Source: Bacteroidales bacterium (GTDB taxonomy: Bacteria; Bacteroidota; Bacteroidia; Bacteroidales; JAFGXI01). From it: DNA of 37,069 nucleotides. Shown piece by piece: positions 1 through 8,052 of this stretch. A program made the translations under genes and the position numbers. The notes beneath the pieces were generated by a model. The model did no database searches and had not been told where the DNA came from. It saw only the letters and a list, made by a program, of their open reading frames with translations. Numbering within the stretch: position 1 is the stretch's first letter; each line of letters opens with the position of its first letter. The stretch covers positions 1 to 37,069 of the forward strand of contig JAFGXI010000016.1 of assembly GCA_016936665.1 (NCBI GenBank), written 5' to 3'.

Positions 1-81
1 ATGAAGAGCCGTGTGAATCGAGAGGTTCAAGCACGGTTCTGTGAGAGGTTTAGGGGTGAGATTCCCCTTTACCTACTCGAT
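1..81 (+). mobile_element. Group II intron, 3' end only (partial)
   Basis: The window opens inside a group II intron read on the + strand. Only the last two RNA domains (V and VI) are present; domains I-IV and the usual reverse transcriptase/maturase gene would lie to the left of base 1. The 3' splice junction is placed near base 81 because the sequence after the domain VI stem is CTCGAT, which fits the usual ...AY intron end. The open frame that crosses this RNA (1-192) is not a gene. The intron ends about 155 nt upstream of enolase and in the same direction. Whether the element is intact or a remnant cannot be seen here, and its structural class was not determined. Confidence 0.85.
6..78 (+). 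ncRNA. Group II intron domains V and VI
   Basis: Domain V is bases 6-39, exactly 34 nt: a 9-bp lower helix (6-14 with 31-39), a two-base bulge (A29 A30), a 5-bp upper helix (15-19 with 24-28) and a GAGA tetraloop (20-23) of the GNRA type. The catalytic triad AGC is at 7-9. Domain VI is bases 43-78: GAG 43-45 pairs with CTC 76-78, AGGT 46-49 pairs with ACCT 71-74, and AGGGG 52-56 pairs with CCCCT 64-68. This leaves A75 unpaired as the expected branch-point adenosine. All critical features of a working catalytic core are kept in the part that is visible. Confidence 0.9.
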
Positions 82-149
82 TTTTTTAAACCTTATAAGC
101 CTATAAAATTAATTATTGTTAAGTTTAAAGTTTTTAATGAGAATTGTAC

Positions 150-180
150 TTGTAAAATAGCACCTGAGTCTTTACTTTTA
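150..180 (+). promoter_or_regulatory. Candidate promoter of eno
   Basis: TTG at 150-152 is followed after 20 nt by TACTTTTA at 173-180, a 7 of 8 match to the Bacteroidota -7 element TAnnTTTG with the usual spacing. It predicts a start of transcription near 187 and a leader of about 50 nt before enolase. This is a pattern match only. Confidence 0.45.
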
Positions 181-224
181 AAACGTAATTAGAATCCAAT
201 TTTACTTAATAAGTTCATTATTAG

Positions 225-1523
<1,299 letters not shown>

Positions 1524-1544
1524 TTTAGTTAAGTTCCTCATAAT

Positions 1545-1580
1545 AAAATCCTGTTAGATTATTTATTCTAACAGGATTTT
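1545..1580 (+). terminator. Rho-independent terminator after eno
   Basis: A perfect 14-bp inverted repeat, AAAATCCTGTTAGA (1545-1558) and its complement (1567-1580), surrounds an 8-nt loop and ends in TTTT. It lies 21 nt after the enolase stop codon. Confidence 0.85.
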
Positions 1581-1677
1581 ATATTTGTAGCCATCACTCT
1601 TTTCTAAAATATATATCTGATTTATAATGATTAACAATGAAATAACTACAACTATAATGTCATCAAAACATATGCAC

Positions 1678-1706
1678 TTGTGTTTCGCAACAGCTTTTTA
1701 ATTTTT
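1678..1706 (+). promoter_or_regulatory. Candidate promoter of citrate synthase
   Basis: TTG at 1678-1680 and TAATTTTT at 1699-1706 (7 of 8 to TAnnTTTG) are 18 nt apart, slightly short of the usual 19-21. Transcription would begin near 1713, so the palindrome at 1715-1730 would lie across the first transcribed bases. It is a weak match and other start sites are possible. Confidence 0.3.
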
Positions 1707-1714
1707 TCTGGAAA

Positions 1715-1730
1715 TATGATAATTATCATA
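1715..1730. promoter_or_regulatory. Perfect 16-bp palindrome upstream of citrate synthase
   Basis: TATGATAATTATCATA is a perfect palindrome and sits 66 nt upstream of the citrate synthase start. Its outer arms and spacing, TATGA-N6-TCATA, recur exactly at 18722-18737 upstream of the arsR gene in this window. It looks like an operator for a dimeric winged-helix regulator. AT-rich palindromes also arise by chance, so the match between the two sites is the main support. Confidence 0.45.
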
Positions 1731-1796
1731 CCATCAAATTATCTAATTTTATAGAGGATTATACATCTAGATATTTTAAAAAACAATTAAAATCAT

Positions 1797-3104
1797 ATGA
1801 CCATGTCAAGTTTAAAAACAAAATTAGCTCGCAAAATTGAAGAGCACAGACCAAGAACAACAAGATTAGTAAAAGAATTTGGTAATGTAAAAGTGGGTGA
1901 TGTAACCATCGAGCAAGCGATTGGTGGAGCAAGAAGCGTAAAATGTTTAGTTACCGATATTTCTTATTTAGATCCAATGGAAGGTATCCGTTTCCGTGGT
2001 TATACTATTCCAGAAACAATGGCTGCTCTTCCTAAACCAGCAGGAAAAGATTATCCTTATGTTGAGGCTTTTTGGTATCTTCTATTAACCGGTGATGTAC
2101 CTACTATGGAAGAAACTATGGAAATCATAGAAGATATGAAAAAACGTAGCGATGTTCCTTCTTATGTTTGGGATGTTTTAAAAGCTATGCCAAAAGAATC
2201 TCATCCAATGGCAATGTTCAACACTGCTATTCTAGTAATGCAAAAAGAAAGCAAATTTGCTAAATTCTACGAAGAAGGATTTAACAAAATGACTGCTTGG
2301 GATACTATGTACGAAGATTCTATGGATTTATTAGCACGTCTTCCTGAAATTGCTGCTTTCATCTACAGATACAAATATAAAGGAGGCGACATTATTGCTA
2401 ATCCTAAACAAGATATGGGCACAAATTTCGCTAAAATGATGGGTATCGATGCTCCTTACGATGACGTTGCTCGTATGTACTTTATTTTACACTCAGATCA
2501 CGAATCGGGAAATGCATCTGCTCATACAACTCACCTAGTAGCTTCTACATTATCAGATGCTTATTATTCATTATCTGCAGGTATGGATGCTTTAGCAGGT
2601 CCTTTACATGGTTTAGCTAACCAAGAAGTTTTACGTTGGTTACAAGGTGTAATGGATAAATTAGACGGTCAAGAGCCTACAGAAGCAATGATGAAACAAT
2701 TCGTTGAAGATACATTAAATAGCGGTCAAGTTATTCCTGGTTTCGGTCACGCAGTTTTAAGAAAAACTGACCCTCGTTACCAATCGCAACGTGAGTTCTG
2801 CGAAAAGCACTTGCCAAACGATAAAATCTTCAAGTATGTTGATATGCTTTACAGAGTTGTTCCAGATATCTTATTAGCTCATGGAAAAGCTAAAAATCCA
2901 TGGCCAAACGTTGATGCTCAATCAGGCGTTATCCAGTGGTTCTACGGCATTACTGAGTACGATTTCTATACTGTAATGTTTGGTGTTGGTCGTGCAATAG
3001 GTGTATTAGCCAACATTACTTGGGATAGAGGCTTAGGTTATGCTTTAGAAAGACCAAAATCTTTAACTACTGCAATGTTAGAAGATATCGCTGCAAAAGG
3101 ATAG
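1797..3104 (+). CDS. gltA: Citrate synthase, mitochondrial (eukaryotic) type
   Basis: Condenses acetyl-CoA with oxaloacetate to citrate at the entry to the TCA cycle. The 435-residue protein follows the animal and fungal mitochondrial sequence rather than the E. coli GltA type. The first active-site histidine is in GPLHGLANQEVLRWL, the second in PGFGHAVLRKTDPRY, and the catalytic aspartate in WPNVDAQSG. The C terminus has GVGRAIGVLA and the ERPKS motif. The family is known in Bacteroidota. The start is either 1797 or the second ATG at 1803; neither has a clear Shine-Dalgarno site, as is common in this phylum. It is a single-gene unit with a palindromic candidate operator upstream and a hairpin terminator downstream. 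Confidence 0.96.
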   Translation: MTMSSLKTKLARKIEEHRPRTTRLVKEFGNVKVGDVTIEQAIGGARSVKCLVTDISYLDPMEGIRFRGYTIPETMAALPKPAGKDYPYVEAFWYLLLTGDVPTMEETMEIIEDMKKRSDVPSYVWDVLKAMPKESHPMAMFNTAILVMQKESKFAKFYEEGFNKMTAWDTMYEDSMDLLARLPEIAAFIYRYKYKGGDIIANPKQDMGTNFAKMMGIDAPYDDVARMYFILHSDHESGNASAHTTHLVASTLSDAYYSLSAGMDALAGPLHGLANQEVLRWLQGVMDKLDGQEPTEAMMKQFVEDTLNSGQVIPGFGHAVLRKTDPRYQSQREFCEKHLPNDKIFKYVDMLYRVVPDILLAHGKAKNPWPNVDAQSGVIQWFYGITEYDFYTVMFGVGRAIGVLANITWDRGLGYALERPKSLTTAMLEDIAAKG

Positions 3105-3141
3105 TTATTATCCCTTTTAAGGGTATTTATTGGTATATTAC

Positions 3142-3176
3142 AAGGTCGCTTTTTTTCGGATAAGCGACTTTTTTTT
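3142..3176 (+). terminator. Rho-independent terminator after citrate synthase
   Basis: GTCGCTT (3145-3151) pairs with AAGCGAC (3162-3168) around a short loop, followed by eight T (3169-3176). It begins about 38 nt after the citrate synthase stop. Confidence 0.8.
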
Positions 3177-3266
3177 ATAATTAAAATTCATTTTTAGTTA
3201 AAAATAAATCAATATGTAAGCAATAAGTAACATTTAAATTCATAAGAATTTTCTTAAAAAATTTAA

Positions 3267-5300
3267 ATGGATAATTTTTTTACCGATCGTGAGTTAAGTT
3301 GGCTTTCTTTCAATTATAGGGTGTTACAAGAAGCCAAAGATAAAACGGTTCCTCTTATAGAGAGAATTCGATTTTTAGGAATATATTCCAACAACAGAGA
3401 TGAGTTTTATCGTGTCCGCGTGGCTTATTTGAAACGTTTAGAAAATATTCAAAAAAAGACAAATTTTACAAAAGTAAATACAGCAAGTGAAATTCTTCCT
3501 GAAATAATATCGACCATAGAAGCTCAAGAAAAAGAGTTTAATGCAACTTTACTTCAATTGCTCAATGAACTCAAACAACGAAAAATAATTTTAGTAAACG
3601 AAAAAGAGTTAAATAAAAAACAAGACTTGTTTATCAAGGACTTTTATCGTTCTAAACTCGAACAATATTTATTTCCGATAATGCTCGACAATATCAGAGA
3701 CGATCAATTTTTAAAAGACGGCTCTATTTATCTTGCAATTGAGCTTGTGGGTACAAAAAAAGAATATGCAATATTAAAAGTTCCTCATAAAGAGTTAGGT
3801 CGATTTATTATTCTTCCAATAGACAAAAGACAAAAATATTTTATGTTACTCGACGATGTAATACGATGTAACTTAGAAGAGATATTTAGCAAATCGAAAT
3901 ACCATTCGTTTAACGCCTATACAATTAAAATTACTAGAGATGCAGAACTTGATTTTGATAATAACGATGTTTCAAAAACCTTTTTCGAACAAATAAAGGA
4001 AAGTATCGGTAAACGGAAAAAAGGTGCTCCAGTAAGGTTTGTGTACGATGCAACAATGCCCAAAGCTATGTTATCATCAATTATAAAAAAACTAAATATT
4101 CAGCATCACGACACCCAAAAGGGCGGAGCTAGATATCATAATTTAAGAGATCTGATGAGTTTCCCTGTTTTTTCGAAACAGTATGTATATAAAAGTTTAA
4201 CACCTAGAATTCACAATAAAATCGATAAAACAAAAAAACTGATAGATTCTGTTAGAGAAAAAGATATTTTATTTCATTTTCCTTATCACGATTTTTCTAC
4301 AGTCATCAGTTTACTCAAAGAAGCTTCATTCGACCCAGATGTTAAAGAAATAAAAATTACTTTATATCGCTTGGCATCTTACTCTAATATTATCAATTCA
4401 CTTGTTAATGCGGCCAGAAATGGGAAAGAAGTATCTGTTCTTCTAGAAGCTCAAGCCCGATTCGACGAAGAAGCTAATTTAAATCTTGTGAATAAACTTC
4501 AGTCCGAAAATGTAAAGATCTTACCTTTGATTAAAGGCTTTAAAATACACACCAAAATCTTTGTAGTAAAGCGAAAAGAAAATAACAACTATAAGTATTA
4601 CAGCTATATTGGAACAGGAAACTTCAATGAATCTACAGCTAAATTATATACCGATTTAGGCTTGCTTACTGCAAATCAGCATATTGGAAAAGAACTTAAC
4701 CAAGTATTTAATTTAATAGAATCAAGGTTTGTAAAACCAAAATTTAAACATTTAATATTATCGCCTTTCGATACCAGAAAACACTATTTAAAACTTATTG
4801 AGAATGAAATTAAAAATGCAAAATCGGGTAAAGAAGCTTGGATAATCTTGAAAATGAATAGTTTATCCGATAAAGAACTAACCCAGAAGCTTTATCAGGC
4901 AAGTCAGGCAGGTGTAAAGATAGATTTGATAATAAGAGGCATATGTATTTTAAAGCCTGGAATCGAGGGTTTATCAGAGAATATTCGAGTTAGAAGTATT
5001 ATTGATCGATTTTTAGAACATTCTCGTATATTTGTATTTTCCAATAACGGACAGAAAAAAGCATATATTTCATCTGCAGATTGGATGGTAAGAAATTTGG
5101 ATAACAGAATCGAAGTAGCAACACCAATTTATAACAAAGCTTTGGTAGATGAAATTGTTGATATTTTAATGATTCAAATCAACGATAATCAAAAAGCCAG
5201 AATAATTGATGCTGATCATTCAAACCAATATTTTAAAAAAGGGAAGGATAAAATAAGAAGTCAAATTACAATTTACGATTATTATAAAAATAAAGAATGA
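3267..5300 (+). CDS. ppk1: Polyphosphate kinase 1
   Basis: Makes inorganic polyphosphate from ATP (reversible) and is typically membrane-associated. The 677 residues match PPK1 length and domain order: N-terminal helical domain with RELSWLSFNYRVL and SNNRDEFYRVR, a head domain, then two phospholipase-D-like catalytic domains. His428 in KIHTKIF corresponds to the autophosphorylated histidine (E. coli His435), and His585 in FLEHSR to the second essential histidine (His592). GTGNFNE and SSADWMVRNLDNRIEVATP are the other family signatures. Its stop overlaps the ppx start by ATGA, so the two are translationally coupled. Confidence 0.97.
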   Translation: MDNFFTDRELSWLSFNYRVLQEAKDKTVPLIERIRFLGIYSNNRDEFYRVRVAYLKRLENIQKKTNFTKVNTASEILPEIISTIEAQEKEFNATLLQLLNELKQRKIILVNEKELNKKQDLFIKDFYRSKLEQYLFPIMLDNIRDDQFLKDGSIYLAIELVGTKKEYAILKVPHKELGRFIILPIDKRQKYFMLLDDVIRCNLEEIFSKSKYHSFNAYTIKITRDAELDFDNNDVSKTFFEQIKESIGKRKKGAPVRFVYDATMPKAMLSSIIKKLNIQHHDTQKGGARYHNLRDLMSFPVFSKQYVYKSLTPRIHNKIDKTKKLIDSVREKDILFHFPYHDFSTVISLLKEASFDPDVKEIKITLYRLASYSNIINSLVNAARNGKEVSVLLEAQARFDEEANLNLVNKLQSENVKILPLIKGFKIHTKIFVVKRKENNNYKYYSYIGTGNFNESTAKLYTDLGLLTANQHIGKELNQVFNLIESRFVKPKFKHLILSPFDTRKHYLKLIENEIKNAKSGKEAWIILKMNSLSDKELTQKLYQASQAGVKIDLIIRGICILKPGIEGLSENIRVRSIIDRFLEHSRIFVFSNNGQKKAYISSADWMVRNLDNRIEVATPIYNKALVDEIVDILMIQINDNQKARIIDADHSNQYFKKGKDKIRSQITIYDYYKNKE

Positions 5301-6178
5301 TCCTAGCGTCTGTTGATATAGGTTCCAATGCATCACGATTATTAATTGTAAAAGTCACTAAAGATAAAAATGGACTAATATCGAAAAAAGTATTAAACTT
5401 TTTAAGAGTTCCAACACAACTGGGTTTAGATGTATTTAATACGAGTATCATCAGTTCGGAAAAAGAACAAAAATTGTTTCAAACACTCGATGTTTTTAAG
5501 CGTTTGTCTGAAATTTATGAGCCGGAGCAATTTAAAATCGTGGCTACATCCGCTTTAAGAGAAGCCTCAAACGGAGAAGCAATAACAGAGAAAATAGAAA
5601 AGCGTTTAAACTTTGAAATTGAAGTTGTTGAAGGAGAAAGAGAGGCTGAATTGGTTGCGAAAAGTTATCAAATGCTTAATCTTCCCTTGAATCAGCAATA
5701 CGAAATGTTTGTTGATGTTGGTGGAGGAAGTACCGATATAGCAATTGTGCAAGAGCATAGAGTAATTAAAACGTTTTCATATAAAATTGGCGCTATAAAA
5801 CTAGCAAGTAAGTTTTTTGAGAAACATGAATGGAACGCCTTTAAAACAGGCATCGAAAATCTTGCTGCCGAATATAAAGATGTCACATTAATAGGAAGTG
5901 GAGGAAACATTAGAAAGCTTTTAAAATTATACGGTCAACATCAAGATCGATATATTTCTTTCGATGGTATGAATAAGGCTTATGAAACGCTTTCTGCATT
6001 AACCATTGAAGAAAGAATAAAGAAATTCAACTTAAAAGAAGATAGAGCATATGTGATCGATCAAGCAGCACTTATCTTTTTATTGGTTATGGCCGCATTT
6101 AATAGCAAAACAATCAGTGTACCTAAAATTGGTCTGTCCGATGGTGTTATTTTCGAAATGTTTAATAATTTGAATTAA
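5297..6178 (+). CDS. ppx: Short Ppx/GppA-family exopolyphosphatase
   Basis: Predicted exopolyphosphatase or guanosine pentaphosphate phosphohydrolase of the sugar kinase/Hsp70/actin superfamily. Motifs are the first phosphate loop VDIGSNASRLL (residues 6-16), ATSALREASN (83-92), EGEREAEL with the likely catalytic Glu116, the second phosphate loop VDVGGGSTDIAI (139-150) and the glycine-rich SGGNIRKL. At 293 residues it contains only the two catalytic domains and lacks the C-terminal HD-like and helical domains of the about 500-residue E. coli Ppx/GppA, as is common in Bacteroidota. It starts inside the ppk1 stop codon (ATGA). Its last codon overlaps the stop codon of the convergent regulator gene, and no terminator is visible between them. 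Confidence 0.92.
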   Translation: MILASVDIGSNASRLLIVKVTKDKNGLISKKVLNFLRVPTQLGLDVFNTSIISSEKEQKLFQTLDVFKRLSEIYEPEQFKIVATSALREASNGEAITEKIEKRLNFEIEVVEGEREAELVAKSYQMLNLPLNQQYEMFVDVGGGSTDIAIVQEHRVIKTFSYKIGAIKLASKFFEKHEWNAFKTGIENLAAEYKDVTLIGSGGNIRKLLKLYGQHQDRYISFDGMNKAYETLSALTIEERIKKFNLKEDRAYVIDQAALIFLLVMAAFNSKTISVPKIGLSDGVIFEMFNNLN

Positions 6179-6933
6179 AAACCCGATAACCATGCTTTAA
6201 ACTCGGCTACTTTGGCTTTACTTACAATAATGTCTTCGTCGAATGGAGGATTGAGTTCCAGTTTAAGCTTGTAATTAAAATGAAGATGGATTTTCCGAAT
6301 AGCTCCGGCACTTAGCAAAATTTGTCGATTAATACGATAAAATAAATGAGGTTCAATTTCTGCTTCAATTTTATCTAAAGAATCCTTTAATGGATATTTT
6401 TCCATTTCGTGAGTAACAATACATATCTGCTTATCAATCAAGGCAAAATAGGCAATTTGTTTTATCTCTATTACTCCTATACTTTGTCCAATATCGACCA
6501 AAAAACGACATTTGTATTTAACTCTTTGTTCAATCAAATTTAACCACTGTTGAGGGTCGAGTAATGGGGATTTATTTGAAGTCAAATTTCTATACTTTTG
6601 CAGGCTTTTTTCGAAAGATTCCTCACTTACTGGTTTCAATAAATAATCGATACTGTTTAGCTTAAAAGCTTCAATTGCATATTCGTCGTATGCCGTAGTG
6701 AATACAACAAAAGCACGAATTTCTATCTGTTGGAATATTTTAAAACTAAGTCCGTCGGAAAGTTGAATGTCAGAAAAAATTAAATCGGGCTCGTGATGGG
6801 CAGAAAACCACTGAACCGACGACTCAATACTGTCTAAAATAGCGACAAGTTCAGCTTGAGGCAAATGCTTAGCTATGAGTTTCTGTAAACGATTTTGGGC
6901 TTGATATTCATCTTCTATAATTACAATCTTCAT
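6175..6933 (-). CDS. LytTR-family response regulator
   Basis: Two-component response regulator of 252 residues. A receiver domain occupies about 1-120 with acidic residues E7 D8 E9, the phosphoacceptor Asp55 in FSDIQLSDG, and the lysine of YLLKPV. A LytTR DNA-binding domain follows at about 145-250. It is encoded 4 nt after the histidine kinase gene and is certainly its partner. In this family the output is binding to pairs of short direct repeats upstream of one or a few genes; the nearby TonB-dependent receptor gene is the obvious candidate target, but no binding site was identified. The gene converges on ppx, with stop codons overlapping. Confidence 0.94.
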   Translation of the reverse strand: MKIVIIEDEYQAQNRLQKLIAKHLPQAELVAILDSIESSVQWFSAHHEPDLIFSDIQLSDGLSFKIFQQIEIRAFVVFTTAYDEYAIEAFKLNSIDYLLKPVSEESFEKSLQKYRNLTSNKSPLLDPQQWLNLIEQRVKYKCRFLVDIGQSIGVIEIKQIAYFALIDKQICIVTHEMEKYPLKDSLDKIEAEIEPHLFYRINRQILLSAGAIRKIHLHFNYKLKLELNPPFDEDIIVSKAKVAEFKAWLSGF

Positions 6934-6937
6934 CAGC

Positions 6938-7960
6938 TTATGGGGTTTTGTTCGTCATTGTAAGCAAAGGAATTGAAACGCAAAAACAGTCGGTTTTTTG
7001 ATTAATAATTACCAGTTTTTCAGTCAAAAAACGATAACGTTCTTTGATGTTTGCTAAGCCTTGTTTTGTGGAAATAACATCCTGTTTAATTTGTTTATTA
7101 TTTTTTACTTCAATCCAATCGTTTTGGTGAATAAATATTTCGATGTTTAAAGGCTTTTCCGTTGTAGCAATATTGTGTTTGATGCAATTTTCGATTAACA
7201 TCTGTAAACTAAGCGTTGGAATGAAGTAATTCATATAAGCTTCGCTAATGTTGATGTCTAAGCTAATCCCATCTCCAAACCGAACTTTCTGAAGATGATA
7301 ATATTTTTTTACAATTTCAATTTCTTCTCTCACTAGTATGATTTCTTTTTCGTGGTTGTTAAAACTATACCGTAAAAAACTCGATAAATCTTCAATATAT
7401 CGTTGAGCCTCAGGTTCGCCATCTAGTTGATTATGCAAACTGTTCAAACTATTGAATAGAAAATGTGGATTGACTTGACTTTTTAGCAATTCGTATTGCG
7501 ACTCTATATTGGCTTTCTCTAAAAATTCGGATTTCTCGATATGCTCCTTCCACTGAATATAAAAGAAAATAGCTTCATGAAAACTCACTAAAAAGAATGT
7601 TAGCAATGCGACAATTACAATCTGATAGATGTAGCTTTCCCATTTGATAACCACAAAATAAGATGCAACCCATACATTAAGAAAGCCTAAAAGACCAATT
7701 AACGAAAGCACTAAACTAATCTCTATTAGAATATGTTTTGAAGGAGCTAAGTGCCAAGGGTATTTATTCCACAGAAAAACAACAATTTTATTGCTCGAAA
7801 GCCAATACACACCCGTAACAATAATTGAAATGACAACAGAAATTAAATGTCGAACAGTAAACAATTCATAATCGTCGTGCATCACGAAGGTTAGCAAAAC
7901 CCCTATCAGAGGAATGCCCCATACTTTGAATCGTTTACTCGTTACACTTTCTTGAAACAT
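6938..7960 (-). CDS. LytS/YehU-type sensor histidine kinase
   Basis: Membrane histidine kinase of the His_kinase (PF06580) family, 340 residues. Four hydrophobic segments (about 13-28, 38-57, 80-100 and 108-130) form the membrane part with no obvious large extracellular sensor domain. A short coiled segment leads to the phosphoacceptor region QVNPHFLFNSLNSL with His166. The ATP-binding domain contains LQMLIENCIKHN (N box) and a KQGLANIKERYRFL stretch. It lies 4 nt upstream of the regulator and 92 nt downstream of the TonB receptor, all on the same strand, so the three may be one unit. The input signal is unknown; with no periplasmic domain, it may be membrane-borne. Confidence 0.94.
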   Translation of the reverse strand: MFQESVTSKRFKVWGIPLIGVLLTFVMHDDYELFTVRHLISVVISIIVTGVYWLSSNKIVVFLWNKYPWHLAPSKHILIEISLVLSLIGLLGFLNVWVASYFVVIKWESYIYQIVIVALLTFFLVSFHEAIFFYIQWKEHIEKSEFLEKANIESQYELLKSQVNPHFLFNSLNSLHNQLDGEPEAQRYIEDLSSFLRYSFNNHEKEIILVREEIEIVKKYYHLQKVRFGDGISLDINISEAYMNYFIPTLSLQMLIENCIKHNIATTEKPLNIEIFIHQNDWIEVKNNKQIKQDVISTKQGLANIKERYRFLTEKLVIINQKTDCFCVSIPLLTMTNKTP

Positions 7961-8052
7961 TGTTTTTCTTTTCTTGTCTAAAATATAAATATTTGAACTA
8001 ATATAATTTACTAATATCTCGATTAATTCATGCTAAATGTAAGATATCAAAA

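Noticed and set aside
1..192. Open frame of 63 residues at the left edge
   Set aside because: It runs through domain V and VI of a group II intron RNA and into AT-rich DNA, with no protein-like composition. The RNA explains the sequence.
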